This document shows, piece after piece, positions 21,149-32,174 of a DNA stretch of 64,000 nucleotides; the stretch's first letter is position 1, and the number at the start of each line of letters is the position of its first letter. The notes beneath the pieces were generated by a model. It was not told where the DNA came from. It worked only from the letters and a program-made list of their open reading frames with translations, and made no database searches. Position numbers and translations under genes: made by a program. The DNA is from Zygnema cylindricum (lineage: Eukaryota > Streptophyta > Zygnematophyceae > Zygnematales > Zygnemataceae), in assembly GCA_037447655.1 (NCBI GenBank), contig JBBHKE010001354.1, forward strand, positions 101,838 to 165,837, given 5' to 3'.

Positions 21149-22412
21149 ATTTCGACGAGGACGAGGTACCGGCCATGTCGGCCGGTTCCTATATCACTTA
21201 CTATCTCTCTTCTATTCCTCACCCTCAGCCGGCCACATATCTGTGGCGCGACGGCCCGTTAATCCTTTTCCTCTCCTCTCAAACAATTCGGCCAGGTACT
21301 ACCGCCGAGGAGGAAGACCGAGTAAAGAAACGAGCCAAGAATTATCTGTGGCTCGGCGGATCTTTAGTTTGATTGTTGGCGGACAGCAATCATCGGCATG
21401 TCCCCCGGCCAACTGAGCGCTTGTCCTTGATTGAGCAGATACATACCGAGCTTGGCCATTATGGGACGAAGCGTACTTTAAGCCTCGTACAGGCACGCTA
21501 TTGGTGGTCCGGAATGCAAGCGGATGTGGCGGCCATTCCCCACAAATACGCCACATGCGACCGCCTACGAACCTTTGTCTCTAATCGGCAGGTGTCTGTA
21601 CAGCCATTGCCTATCAGCGGATTGTTTTATCGCTGGTCCGTGGATCTTGCCGGACCATATCCCTTATCTCGAAAGGGGAAACAATACATCATGATAATGA
21701 TTGAAAATTTTAGCAAGTGGGTAGAGGTGGTCGCTCTTCCCCACAATATCGCTAAATTGACCATCGCTGCTTTTAATGAGCACGTTCTCATGCGTTATGG
21801 AGCTTTTGCGGAGGTTCTCACGGACCAAGGTACGGAGTTCCGAGGGGAATTTCAAAAGATGTTGGATAAAGCTTTAATTGATCATCACCGGACGAGTCGT
21901 GATCACCCTCAAGCCGATGGCTTAGCGGAACGAGCTGTCCAGACTTTCAAACGTGCTCTCCGAAAGCATTGTTTGGAGAAACACATCTCCGTCTGGGATG
22001 AATCTTTAGGCTATATCACCATGGGATACCGGATGTCCGTACAGGCTAGCTTGGCTAATTTCAGCCTGTACTATATTCTCTTCGGTCGAGCACCTTTGCT
22101 CGGTCGGAATATTCAGAAAGCAGCAAGTTTACCTTTGCCTCTAACGTTTGACACAATATTCTAGGAAGAACTAACTCGCCTTGCTTTGCTTTTTGCTCGT
22201 GAGATGCCCATGGCTTTTGATAATTTGCAGATTGCCTAACATCGGGACACTTTGCGCTTTGCCACCACACGAAGTGGGAGTTACAAGCCTCAACATAAAT
22301 CTTACCAAGTCAGATATTAAGTATACCTTCGACGACAATCTTTCGACACTTTGGTCACGGATGTTTCACCACACATTGTTCGTGTGGTGGAAATGGATGC
22401 TAATGGGATGTT
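21149..22412 (+). pseudogene. Gypsy A integrase
   Basis: Integrase of Ty3/gypsy pol. The longest open part is 21373-22164. The N-terminal zinc region has the His pair (HTELGHYGTKR) but the first Cys of the CxxC pair reads Tyr (KYATCDR). Catalytic core: VDLAGPYPL (Asp), LTDQGTEFRGEF (Asp), and the Glu in DGLAERAVQTFKRALRKH. After stops at 22162-22164 and beyond, the frame continues towards HIVRVVEMDANGM and is cut at 22412 by the copia-type insertion; it resumes in the PHD segment at 23910. Confidence 0.88.
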
Positions 22413-23904
22413 ACTTGTTTTTGTAAAGTTTTGGATGTTTAGTAGTAAAGGTTGTGAGAGGGAAAATTGTTTCAACTCTGAATATTTTCTAAGTTCTTGC
22501 TTTTGTATATATTTTCATTACAGTAGAAAGATCTGCAGGCGGAGTGAAGTACTGAGTCTAAAGCTTTAGGGGAGTGTTGTAATTTGAAAGCTTTAGTCCT
22601 CAGTAGATGAGGCTGTGAGGGGAGACTTTTAGGACTTAGAATATTTTTGGGAAGCATGATGTAAAACTTACCATATATAGTATGACAGTAGCAGAAGTAG
22701 TCTTGAGTATGTTGTACTTCTGCAAGGACACGTGTCGGCAGTCAAAGATTATACAAGTTTTACGGAAAAGTTCCGACGACGATTTACACGCGTCGTACAT
22801 CGGACAAATGGATTTGCATAATCGGACGGACATAATCTGAATCACATTTAAAGGAAATATATGGTACGGTCTGCCGTAATGACCGTTGATTCGAATCGTG
22901 TCGACAAACACCATTCACGTGGGACCACAAGTGACGAAGCACGACGTACGCGCTCAGGTGCTTCGTACCACATGACCACACTCGGTTGGACTTATGTGAC
23001 CTATGCTGACACACGTGAAAAAAACGGATACGAATCGAGTCGACGGACTCGATTCGAAGTGGGACCACATTCGGACAAAGCTACTGGACGCGTGTCAATC
23101 ATTGCTAAGATTTACTCTACATCTAACGGCGATCCGCAAATTCGAAGTTGAGTTGTACGGACGCTTACAGCCGTTTGGACGGACTCACTAATTGCTGATT
23201 AAGCAAGTTGCACAATTCATGTACGGCTCGTATTTGTAAATATCTGAAACAGCTCTAATTTGTATGTAGTGAATTAGTTTTTAGTGTTGCAATAGTGAAA
23301 TTAGATAAAAGTCATAATTAGGGTTTGGAAGCACCTCTGGTAGAGTAGACGTACCGTTGACGTACATTGTCTGTATTTGTACAGTACTTAATTACACGTG
23401 TAGCTATTTTATTGGTTAGGTCTCAGTAGATAACTTTGTGAGTATAAACTTGTAGGACTTAGTTTTAATTTGATTATCAGCTGAGTTTATCAAAGTAACG
23501 GCACACTGTTTTTCTGCATCTTTGACCTGTTAGTGTGATCACTCTGAATGATATCTTGATATGAAACTTTGTGTGGATGTTTTATGATATAGAAACTATA
23601 TTGTTGTGTAGTTTCATTCTGTTTTGCTGTTTCTGTAGAATTCTGTGAGAGATTTACTTGGTTAGTTTGATAAGCGGTCAGCTGTTTTTGGGAAACTCTG
23701 GAGCTCATATCTCTAGGATTCATTTGTGGATCAGGCTGTAACTTTGGGAAGTTATAGTGTCGAGTAAAAACTGCATACTAGTGCAGTTTGAGGTGCTTTT
23801 GTATATTGTGGAGTAATCTGTGTTGTCTGAAACACAGCTGGTTTTGGGTAGTCTGTGGGTGTTACCCGTGAGTAATCCATGGCTGAAATAGGCTATGGAC
23901 AACA
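22413..23904 (+). mobile_element. 5'-truncated copia: polypurine tract and 3' LTR only
   Basis: Holds the last about 160 bp of an internal region, a polypurine tract (CTTTAGGGGAG before 22575) and one full LTR. The flanks ATGTT (22408-22412 and 23905-23909) match exactly, and deleting the insertion rejoins the gypsy pol reading frame. The 5' LTR and nearly all internal sequence are missing from this copy. Confidence 0.75.
22575..23904 (+). repeat. Copia LTR (TGTTGTAATT type), 1330 bp
   Basis: TG...CA, same family as the minus-strand solo LTR 29617-30945. Its 3' end encodes gag N-terminus MAEIGYGQQ in frame up to the LTR end, as in the element at 45689. Contains AGGACTTAGAATATTTTTGG near 22630 and CACGTG motifs. 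Confidence 0.88.
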
Positions 23905-23909
23905 ATGTT

Positions 23910-24210
23910 GGGTTTGCACGGTGCGGATACCAGTATAATTCGAGAGCATTCGAAGAACTGTGCACATTGTTTCTTACCGGATTTTTCACAGGATATGGAT
24001 CCGATGAGGATGCCTATCACAGAGGCAACCGAATGTACCATTTGCAGGCGAGCAGACGGCGAGACTTCGATGCTCTTGTGCGACCATTGTTACCAAGGGT
24101 TCCACATGGAGTGCTTAGTTCCTCCATTGACAGGTGTGCCAGCTGGCCATTGGTTTTGCCATGGCTGTCGTGAGCTGCCAATGGTTTTGACTAGCTCCTC
24201 CGTAGGCTAA
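23910..24210 (+). pseudogene. Gypsy A C-terminal PHD finger
   Basis: C4HC3 zinc-binding PHD finger at the C-terminus of the gypsy polyprotein, a fold that in host proteins reads histone-tail modifications. Ligands in order: CTIC (about 24034), CDHC, HMEC with GFHMEC, and the final CHGC (ending about 24168), with the conserved Trp two residues before the last Cys pair (GHWFC). An additional CAHC pair lies upstream. The segment is open and in frame with integrase once the 22413-23904 insertion is removed. Inferred role: targeting of integration to particular chromatin, by analogy with chromodomains of chromoviruses. Confidence 0.82.
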
Positions 24211-24224
24211 GGAGCAGGGGGGGG
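24211..24224 (+). promoter_or_regulatory. Polypurine tract of gypsy A
   Basis: GGAGCAGGGGGGGG follows the PHD stop codon and directly precedes the repeated LTR start AATTATAGGGG. Confidence 0.7.
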
Positions 24225-25245
24225 AATTATAGGGGTCACTTCACGCTAGGGGAGTATTCTTCCCTTTTATTCATTTTGTCATCTTCACCTTTATTCTTTT
24301 GCATCATGTATATAAATTTTTCCTTTCTCATTTATTTTCGTTGTTATATATGTTTGTGAGCATGACTTTGTTTGTTTTGATGCATGTTTGCTTGCTTCCC
24401 TCTCATGCACGACAGCTGTCATGCCGCGTCGTGTCGGCTGCTCGCGCGCATGTTATCATGCACGCACGCGCGATATTTTTCACGCACGCGTAGTATTTTG
24501 TATGGATGCGCAGTTTAAGGTACGCGCGCACGGTTTTATGCATGCACGCACAATTTTGGCACGCGTACATAATTTTCGTTCGCACGTGCGATTTCACGCC
24601 GATTCATTTATTTATGATGTGTACGCGATTCGCGTGCACGTTTCATTGAATAGTACTAATTCCATGCGATATGTTTCATTTCGTGCGCATGCATTTGATT
24701 TTGGAAATATGGACGCGAAGTATCGTTTTAGCGACGCATCGCGATTTCCAAAAGTATTTCGTGCGGTATGTTTTGTTTCGTGCGTACGTACGTGATTTTG
24801 GAGTATACACGCCAAGTATTGTTTCGCGACGAAGCGCGATTTCCAGGAGCGTTGGTGGGGCTTTGATGTACTTTTATTCTTTAAAGTCGTGAACCCACGT
24901 AGGTTCACGCATGCATGTAGATAGGGAGGGTTTTTACCCTTGGATTGTGAATTTTGTAAGGCGTACGTCAGACGATGTTTGCCGCCTATTGGCCAACATC
25001 TTCAGTAGTTTAAGCATCCGGATCCGGCTGCCATTCCCACGGACAGCTGAAAGGTTTGGGTGTTTGTATTTGTGTTGTTTGTATTTTCGGTTGGGAATGG
25101 AAGGGTGAATTTTGGCCGAATTTGGAGGTTTCCTTGTTTTTGGTTGGAATTATTTATTTTGCTTCGTTCCTTTCTTATGAGATAACTCTTGTAAAGAATA
25201 CGTAGAAGACCTAAGAGCCTAGTGGCTACCTTGTGGCTGAGTATT
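24225..25245 (+). repeat. 3' LTR of gypsy A
   Basis: Begins AATTATAGGGGTCAC right after the polypurine tract; the same start recurs at 25246. The ends are not TG...CA, so the boundaries are inferred from the repeat. 24410-24620 is an array of CACGCACGCGC-like alternating purine-pyrimidine units; 24666-24855 holds two copies of a 97-bp unit. Confidence 0.6.
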
Positions 25246-25433
25246 AATTATAGGGGTCACTTCACGCTAAGGGAGTATTCTTCCCTTTTATTCATTTGGT
25301 CATCTTCACCTTTATTCTTTTGCATCTTGTATATATATTTTTCCTTTCTCATTTATTTTCGTTGCTATATATGTTTGTGAGCATAACTTTGCTGGTTTTG
25401 ATGCATGTTTGCTTTCTTCGCTCTCATGCACGA
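25246..25433 (+). repeat. Second, truncated copy of the gypsy A LTR start
   Basis: 188 bp repeat of 24225-24413 with few differences, directly joined to the first LTR copy and ending abruptly at GCACGAC, where gypsy B protease coding begins. Confidence 0.75.
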
Positions 25434-25812
25434 CAAAGACCCCAGAAAAGGCAAGCTTAATGTTACGAGGTTTGCTGGAAAAGGTGGAGACCCCTTGGTT
25501 TTTCAAGGAAAGATTGGGGGTAGCGTAGTTAGCTCTATGGTTGACTTTGAAGTGTCGAAGAACTTCATCAACGAGAATACTGTGAAGAAGTTAAAGTTGC
25601 CTCTCATAGTTGTTCCAAATCAGCAATCGGTCTAACTGGCCGATGGCACCTCTACTGAGATTACACATTGTACACCTCAACTGCGGGTTTGTTTGGGGAG
25701 CTTTCATTGGTATGAGACGCTCCACGTATTACCGCTCGGTGATCATCAGGTAATCTTGGGGTAGCCGTGGCTCCAAAAGTGGAATCCGACAATATATTGG
25801 AGGAACAACGGT
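25434..25812 (+). pseudogene. Gypsy B aspartic protease region
   Basis: Retropepsin-like region: VSSMVDFEVSKNFI aligns with the usual active-site pattern (LVDSGASHNFI), but the catalytic D-S-G reads D-F-E. Downstream are YETLHVLPLGDHQVILG and PWLQKWNPTI, the conserved protease end (normally ILGMDWL). TAA-type stops occur near 25635 and 25763. Inactive by sequence. Confidence 0.75.
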
Positions 25813-27000
25813 ATGAGGGTCAAGAAAGGCGAAAAAGAGTATAAGGTAAACATCGGAGTGGCTGGTAAAGATTTGGAAGAGGGACGCCTACTTTCGGATT
25901 TACAGCTTAAGAGGGCACTCAAGAAAGGGGAAACAATTGGAATGGCGGTCGTACAACCCGTGGAGGAAATCAAGGAGAATATTTCGGAGGAGTGGATAAG
26001 AAAGGATCCCGCCTTTGCCTCCAAAAGAGGGGACGACGCAGGAAAGGCTTCGGTTGAGGCCCCGGAAGTCGTGACAAAACTTCTCCAAGAGTATGCTGAT
26101 GTTTTTCCCCCAAAACTCCTGGAAAGTTTACCTCCGAAACACGAAGTAGACCACAAAATTGAGCTTGTCCCTGGAGTAGTGTCCCCAACCAATAGGATAT
26201 ATAAAATGAGTTATACCGAGTTGGATGAACTCAAAAGCAACTTTCAGAGTTGGTCGAGGCCGGAGCCATCGAACCGAGCAAGTCACCTTATGGAGCCCCC
26301 GTTCTTTTTCTGTCCAAGAACGATGGAGGTTTTCGTACGCGTGTGTACCACCGAGCGCTAAATAAATTAACGGTCAAAAACGAGTATCCCCTTCCCAGGA
26401 TGGACGAGTTGTTAGACAGACTAAGGGGTGCTAGGTATTTTTCTAAGATAGACTTGCGTAGTGGATACCACCAGATTAGAGTTGCGGAGGAGGATGTGGA
26501 GAAGACTGCGTTTAGGATGCGGTACGGTCATTTCCAATTCCTAGTCATGCCATTTGGATTGACTAATGCCCCCTCTACCTTTATGCACTTGATGATTTCT
26601 ATTTTCCGGCAATATCTGGACGCTTTCATAATAGTCTTCTTAGACGACATCCTAGTGTATATTGAAACACTAGAGGACCATGTCAAGCACTTGAGAACCG
26701 TGTTACAAATCCTAAGGGAGAATAAGTTGTACACCAAAATGAGTAAATGTGAGTTTTTGAAGAAAGAGATGGCGTTTTTGGGCCATGTGGTCAGTCGGGA
26801 TGGAATGCAATGGACCTCAACAAAACTAAGGCAGTCATAGAGTGGCCGCAACCAAAAAATATCACGGAATTAAGGAACTTCTTTGGATTATGCTTCTACT
26901 ATCAACGGTTTGTGGAGGGCTTTGCAAAAATCGCCGCACCACTCACAGATTTTGCTTAAAAATTACGTGCCTTATGAATGGAAGATAGTGTAGGAGGCAA
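25813..27000 (+). pseudogene. Gypsy B reverse transcriptase
   Basis: RT of the chromovirus pol. The entry region (FPPKLLESLPPKHEVDHKI) is followed by a frameshift near 26245. Then [17 protein letters not shown], the [15 protein letters not shown] block, [32 protein letters not shown] and the catalytic FLDD (26638-26649). A further frameshift near 26815 precedes FFGLCFYYQRFVEGFAKI, and stops follow near 26958. A typical Ty3/gypsy RT in pieces. Confidence 0.9.
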
Positions 27001-27703
27001 CCTTTAACACGCTAAAGAAGCGGTTGGTTACCGCCTCTTGTTATTGGTTCCCAATCCGGAGTTACCTTGGACGATAATCATTGACGTGAGTGATACAGCA
27101 ATAGGAGCGATTATTATGCAAGATCACGGAAGAGGCATGCAACCCGTCGCGTACGATAGTCGTAAACTAAAGGCGGCGGAGCTTAATTGGGCCACTCAAG
27201 AAAAGGAAACGAAAGCCATTATTAATGCGTTGGAAGTATGGAAGTGTTACGTTCAAGGGAAGCAAATCACTGTGATTACTGACCACCATGCGTTATAGTA
27301 TCTCCAAACACAACTGAAGTTATCAAAGAAACAGGCAAGATGGATGACATTCTTACAAACTTTCAGGCCGGAGTTAACCATCAAATACAAGCCCGGTAAA
27401 ACGAATCCTGCCGATGCATTGTCTAGAAGACTATGTGTTGGTGCGCTGACCGCGGCAGATCCATCGCAGCTATCGCAGGGACGTAGGGATGAATCTTTGG
27501 AAGCGGATACTATCGCAATCGACAAACTTTACGACCAGAAAGTCAACACTATAACGAGTACGGTACAAGTGGATGAAAAGTGGTTGGACAGAATTAAGGC
27601 GGCCTACTTAGACGACGACACAATTGCGAAACTCGTCAAAAGAATGATATTGGTTCAAACTGCCAACCGCATGTGGCGGTACAAATCGAGTCAGAAAACC
27701 TGA
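27001..27703 (+). pseudogene. Gypsy B RNase H
   Basis: RNase H with recognisable catalytic positions: WTIIIDVSDTAIG (Asp), WATQEKETKAIINAL (Glu) and VITDHHAL (Asp), a TAG at 27296-27298, then ARWMTFLQTFRP, KYKPGKTNPADALSRR (final Asp). The linker towards integrase runs to TGA near 27703. Confidence 0.88.
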
Positions 27704-28833
27704 TTGTATATTCCGACAAATCAAGAGTTACGGCATGTTGTTTTGCAATTAAGTCATGACGAACCCCTTAGCGGACACTTCGGGTGAGACAAAACTACTA
27801 CAAGAGTGGCCGAAGCGTATAATTGGCCAAATATGACAAAGGATATTGCGGAGTATGTCCGAACTTGTGACTCTTGCAACAGGAATAAAAAGGATCTGAG
27901 TCGTCAAGGACTCTTGCAGCCCCTCCCCACACCATTATCTTCTTGGGAAGCAATTTCGATGGACTTTATTGTCGCTCTTCCTTTAACGCCAGTTGGCTAC
28001 GACTCTATTTTTGTTGTCGTCGACTATCTTATGAAGATGGCCCATTTTCTCCCCACAAAAACCACGGCTACAGCTGGAGATGTCGCGGATCTCTTCTTCC
28101 GTGAAATATTCCGTCACCACGGAATTCTTAAAAAGATTGTTAGTGACCGCGACAAAAAATTCGTTAGCCACTTCAGGAGGAATCTGTTTGCCATCTGCGT
28201 GTCATAATTGGCTATGTCAACCGGTGACCACCCTCAAACTGATGGCCAAACGGAGAGAGTGAATAGGACATTGGAGGAAGCCCTACGTCCTTACGTGTCG
28301 GTACACCATACAGATTGGGCGAAACATCAGACGGCAATTGAAGTTGCATACAAAAGTGCACTCCATTCTTCCACTAATGCTACCCCCTTCTCTCTCAATG
28401 GACAACAACCAACCCTTTCCCAAAATCTGATCGCAGCCGACAGTAGCACACCTGCCGCAGTGGAATTTGCCGAAACGCTGCGTATCAATTTGGAGAAAGC
28501 AGGGACAGTACTCCAACAAGCGAAAAGTCGTCAGAAATCTCAAGCCGACACTCATCGAAAAGACATTGACTTTCGTGTTGGGGATAGAGTACGGCTCAAT
28601 ATGACAAACCTCTCCCTCCCACATGCCCTCTCTACGAAATTGGCACCGCGATTTACAAGGCCATTTACTATACTCTCCAAGGTCAATGCGGTTGCTTATA
28701 AACTCAGCATTCCTTCAACCTGGAAAATACATGATGTCTTTCATGTGACTCTCCTCAAGCCATTCCGCAAACTTGATTCGGTGTTCCCAAATCGTTTTCG
28801 CCATACACCTCTTCCCCTGTTCAAAATACCCCG
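27704..28833 (+). pseudogene. Gypsy B integrase
   Basis: Integrase with an HHCC zinc domain (LSHDEPLSGHFG with one stop, then CDSCNRNKK), catalytic core MDFIVALPL (Asp), IVSDRDKKFVSHF (Asp) and GQTERVNRTLEEALR (Glu), followed by the GPY/F-like module (FRVGDRVRLN, APRFTRPFTI where the Gly is Arg) and WKIHDVFHVTLLKP. A TAA-type stop at 28205-28207 splits it into 27806-28207 and 28208-28849. Confidence 0.9.
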
Positions 28834-29598
28834 GATGAATATGAGGTAGAGGAGATTCTCCATTCTTGCCAATCACGATGTGGGCGGTCGAATACTACCC
28901 ATCACTTAGTCTAATAGAAAGGTTACAATGCGGAAGACGATTCTTGGGTTGATGAGAGCGATCTTCATGCCCCAGAGTTACTACGACAATTTCAGCAAAG
29001 TGCGGACACTCGGTCTAACGGGAGGGGTAGATGCAACAAACGTCTAGGAAAAACGAATCGTAGTGTCGTAACTGTCGCAGTCATCTTGGGGTCTCAGCAA
29101 CGGAACGCAGCAGGGCTCACAAAAGACCGCAGCGCTATCGATGCGTAACCACGGGATCGTGGAATAGCAGCTACGTTGTCAGAGAATCGTAGCCTCGCGG
29201 CTGCGCTGACACAAGATCGCAACAGCGAAATTGTGACTTGCAACGTTGGTGACGTAGAACCCGTGATATCGCCGCAGCCTGGCAATCAGCCAAGTTTCGA
29301 ACGCTGCGATACCCTGGAACACTGCGACGCAGGGAAGGTTTTGATGTTGAGACTTCCAATACCCCCAGCTAAAGCCGCCATCAACCCTAATCACAAACCT
29401 AATAGCAGCAGTTTGGAGAACTTCTCGCTTCATACCAACAGCCTACTTGCACTTACTGATTTACAGGAACTCTCAACCACAATAGCTTCCATGTCGTCAT
29501 CATCCTCTCCACCACCGAAAAGAAGGAGACTAGTGTGGAAAGGAAATACAATATGCCCTATCGAGACAAACTTTTGGCCGCAGTTGATGCCATGGTAG
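28834..29598 (+). pseudogene. Gypsy B chromodomain plus C-terminal extension
   Basis: Chromodomain from about 28834 to 29000: DEYEVEEILHS, two adjacent stops TAA TAG (28912-28917) where the Trp/Arg of the WKGY block belongs, then KGYNAEDDSWVDESDLH and PELLRQFQ. This class binds methylated histone H3 and targets integration. Unusually, the same frame runs on after the chromodomain for about 200 codons with a single stop near 29147, through a Gln/Asn/Ser-rich region to a serine run and a basic cluster PPPKRRRLVWK that looks like a nuclear localisation signal. I do not recognise the extension. Confidence 0.75.
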
Positions 29599-29616
29599 AG
29601 GGGGACCTGAGTGTAT

Positions 29617-30945
29617 TGTTGTCCTTGGCCTATTTCAGCCATGGATTACTCACGGAAGACACCCACAGACTACCTCAAAACAGCAGTGTTTCAGAAAACA
29701 CATATTACTCCACAATAACCAAAAACAGCTGAAACTACACAAGTATGCAGTATATCCTAAACAATGTAACCTCTCAATGTTACAGCTAAATCTACCAAGG
29801 CATCCAAAAGATATGAGCTGCAGAGTTTCCGAAAAACATCTGACAGCTTACCAAACTAACTAGGTAGACTCCTCACAGAATTCTACAGAAACAACAGAAA
29901 AGACTGAAACTACATAAACAAATATTTCCTAGGTTATCAAAGATCTCCACAAAGTTTCATACAAAGACATCAATCAGGATGATCACACCATCAGGTCAAA
30001 GTTGCAGAAAAAGAGTTTGCCATTACTTTGATGAGCTCAATTGTGATGATAAATTTAACTAAGTCCTACAAGTTTACACTCACACAGTTATCTACTAAGC
30101 CCTAAACTAATAAAATAGCTATACGTGTAATTAATTACTGTACTCAAATAAAGTCAATGTACGTCAACAGTACATCTACTATACAAGAGGTACGTCCAAA
30201 CCCTATTTATGACTTTTATCTAATTTCACAATTGCAACACTAAAAAGTAATTCACTGCATACAAATTAATGTTGTTTCACATATTTACAACTAGAAGCCG
30301 TACATAAATTGTTTCACTTGCTTAGTCAACAATTTGCTAATCCGTCCAAGCGTCCGTACAAGTCAGCTCGGAATTCTTGGATCTCCGTTAGATGTACAGC
30401 AAATCTTTGCCATGGACGACACGCGTCCAAATCACTATCCCAATGTGGTCCCATTTTGAATTGAGGTCGTCGACTCGATTCGTATCCGCCGTTCATTCAT
30501 TGTCGTGTATTGTAGCATAGTTCATATACGTCCAGCCGACTGTTGCTGTGCGGTACGAAACACTTGAGTGCGTACGCCATGTTTCTTCACTTGTGGTCCC
30601 GTGCAAATCGCGTCCGTCGACACGATTCGAATCAACGTTCCATACTAATTTCGTACACTACATTTTCCGGATGTCTCGTCCAAACTTCGTCCGTCCAATT
30701 CTGCGAATTTGCTCGTTTGATATTCGACCCGTGTATGTGAGTGTCGGCGCCATTCCAGAATACGTGCAAAGTCTTAATATGCCGACTCGTGTCCTTGTAG
30801 AAGTACGGTACACTCTTTTATCCTTATACTACTATAACACTATTAGGGGTCAGTACTAAAAGTGTTTACACCAAAAAAAATTCTAAGTACTAATCCCTCT
30901 CTCACTGACCCATTTAGTGAGTACTAAAGCTTTCTAATCACAACA
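29617..30945 (-). mobile_element. Solo copia LTR, minus strand
   Basis: 1329 bp, same family and length as 22575-23904, in reverse orientation. Flanks TGTAT (29612-29616) and TGTAG (30946-30950) match at 4 of 5 bases. Its 3' end encodes the gag N-terminus MAEIGQGQQ on the minus strand. Removing it rejoins open sequence in gypsy B. Confidence 0.82.
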
Positions 30946-30950
30946 TGTAG

Positions 30951-32174
30951 CAGTAACGGAGAAAGGGAAAGAGGTAGAAGCAGCTGTTGGCGAGCAGGAC
31001 ACAGGTGAAAGCACAATGGGGAAAGATGAGAATATTCGTAAAACGCGGAGTATAATCCACTCAGAGAGGGTGACCGCGAAGATGAAGAGGATCACGAGCT
31101 CTCAGATGACGAAAAAACAGAGCGCGAACGGACACCTCTACCAGAAGAGGAGCGTGCCTTTGACCTTGAAGTGATGAGAGACCTTGATAAGGAAAGTACC
31201 GCCGATGAGTAGTCTTCGGAGAGTTCCGAGAAGAAAGCGCAGGGCTAATATCCTAGCGAGGATGACGTATTCTTCCTATGGCGGGAAGAAAGGGAAAGGG
31301 AGGAAGAGAGTGAAAGGGAAGAAGAAATTCCGGAATATCTATTTCCTCTACCTATGGACTCCCAAAACCCCGACCTAACCTTCAGTTATATAAAACGGTT
31401 CTATTGGGACCCTGCAGAGTGGCCACCAGAGTGGCGTACGGGGAAACCCGGACAACCACTAAACATTCCTACCCACGTACTTTCTCACCCCGCATGGAAT
31501 TTTATGCATACAAAGGACCTGGGGAACAATCACAAGGATTACGTCCAGCTGAACCCTCAGATCTTACCATTTGTAGAGGTTGTCGAGGACCACTACCGAT
31601 ATCGGGTGGACGTCCTCGGGTTGCTTCAAAAATAACACCCATGGGATGTTTGCCTCCACGATATCATTTCACGGGTTGAAGTCACGCCCGAGGTGCGAGC
31701 ACTTAAGTTGGCCCTGAAAAACGCGCTGCAGCGGGCCCGAGCTGCCAAGAAGCATGTGTCCTTCAAATTGAGGAATGTACTGCGGTGCGAAGCCGAAGCG
31801 GAGGAAGAGGAGGAGGAACCAGCGGAAGCAACTACAGCTCCCCCGAGTCCAAGACCAGTCGAAGCTGTACCGGAACTTTCCCGATCAGAACCGGTAGCAC
31901 CGGAGAGTGCCCTGAGGAAAGAGACAAACAGTTGAGATGGCGAATCACTTGGCAGCGGCTGGCAGCAGTAGATCATCGCACGAACCTCTTGGAAAAGAGA
32001 TGTAAAGACCTACAAAACTACATCGATGACCTGCGGGAAAACCACCAACAACTCATTCGGAGGTTGGATGCGCTCCTTCAAGAGTTCCAGGATTACCGCA
32101 GCGAGATGGACGAAATACTTCGACAAATGCAGTTTCCCACAGAAGCAACATTCAACGGGACGCTGAATTCTTAG
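30951..32174 (+). pseudogene. Unrecognised acidic, coiled-coil coding region downstream of chromovirus pol
   Basis: Continues coding from 29535-29616 across the solo LTR. In successive frames: an acidic Glu/Asp/Arg-rich stretch (about 31060-31340), an aromatic-rich conserved-looking block (SYIKRFYWDPAEWPPEWR, about 31380-31630), a basic helix (LKNALQRARAAKKHVSF) followed by a poly-Glu and Pro-rich linker, and a C-terminal heptad-like helix (DHRTNLLEKRCKDLQNYI onward) ending with TAG at 32172-32174. Stops and at least two frameshifts. It could be a gag of another element, an extra 3' ORF of gypsy B, or captured host sequence; no zinc knuckle or gag signature is visible. Confidence 0.5.

Larger units (their letters stand above)
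14983..25433 (+). mobile_element. Ty3/gypsy element A, degenerate, with two later insertions
   Basis: Plus-strand gypsy element in the order RT, RNase H, integrase, PHD finger, then a polypurine tract and LTR. Coding continuity is restored across the copia-type insertions 16843-20714 (TSD CCATT) and 22413-23904 (flank ATGTT). The 5' LTR is absent: the left side abuts a copia LTR. Many stops; clearly inactive. Confidence 0.85.

Noticed and set aside
22861-23191. Overlapping open frames at 22784-23191 as a host gene
   Set aside because: They lie within a copia LTR (22575-23904) that recurs as a solo LTR at 29617-30945, and are not preserved in frame there.
24034-24168. PHD finger as part of a host chromatin gene exon
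   Set aside because: It joins in frame to gypsy integrase after removal of the 22413-23904 insertion and is followed directly by a polypurine tract and LTR, so it belongs to the retroelement.
24388-24795. 135-codon open frame in the C/G-alternating array
   Set aside because: Its codons follow the CACGCACGCGC repeat and many frames on both strands are open there; no domain.
31626-31976. Minus-strand open frame of 116 codons, serine/alanine-rich
   Set aside because: It is antisense to the acidic/proline-rich coding region at 31693-31935 and its composition is the mirror of poly-Glu codons.
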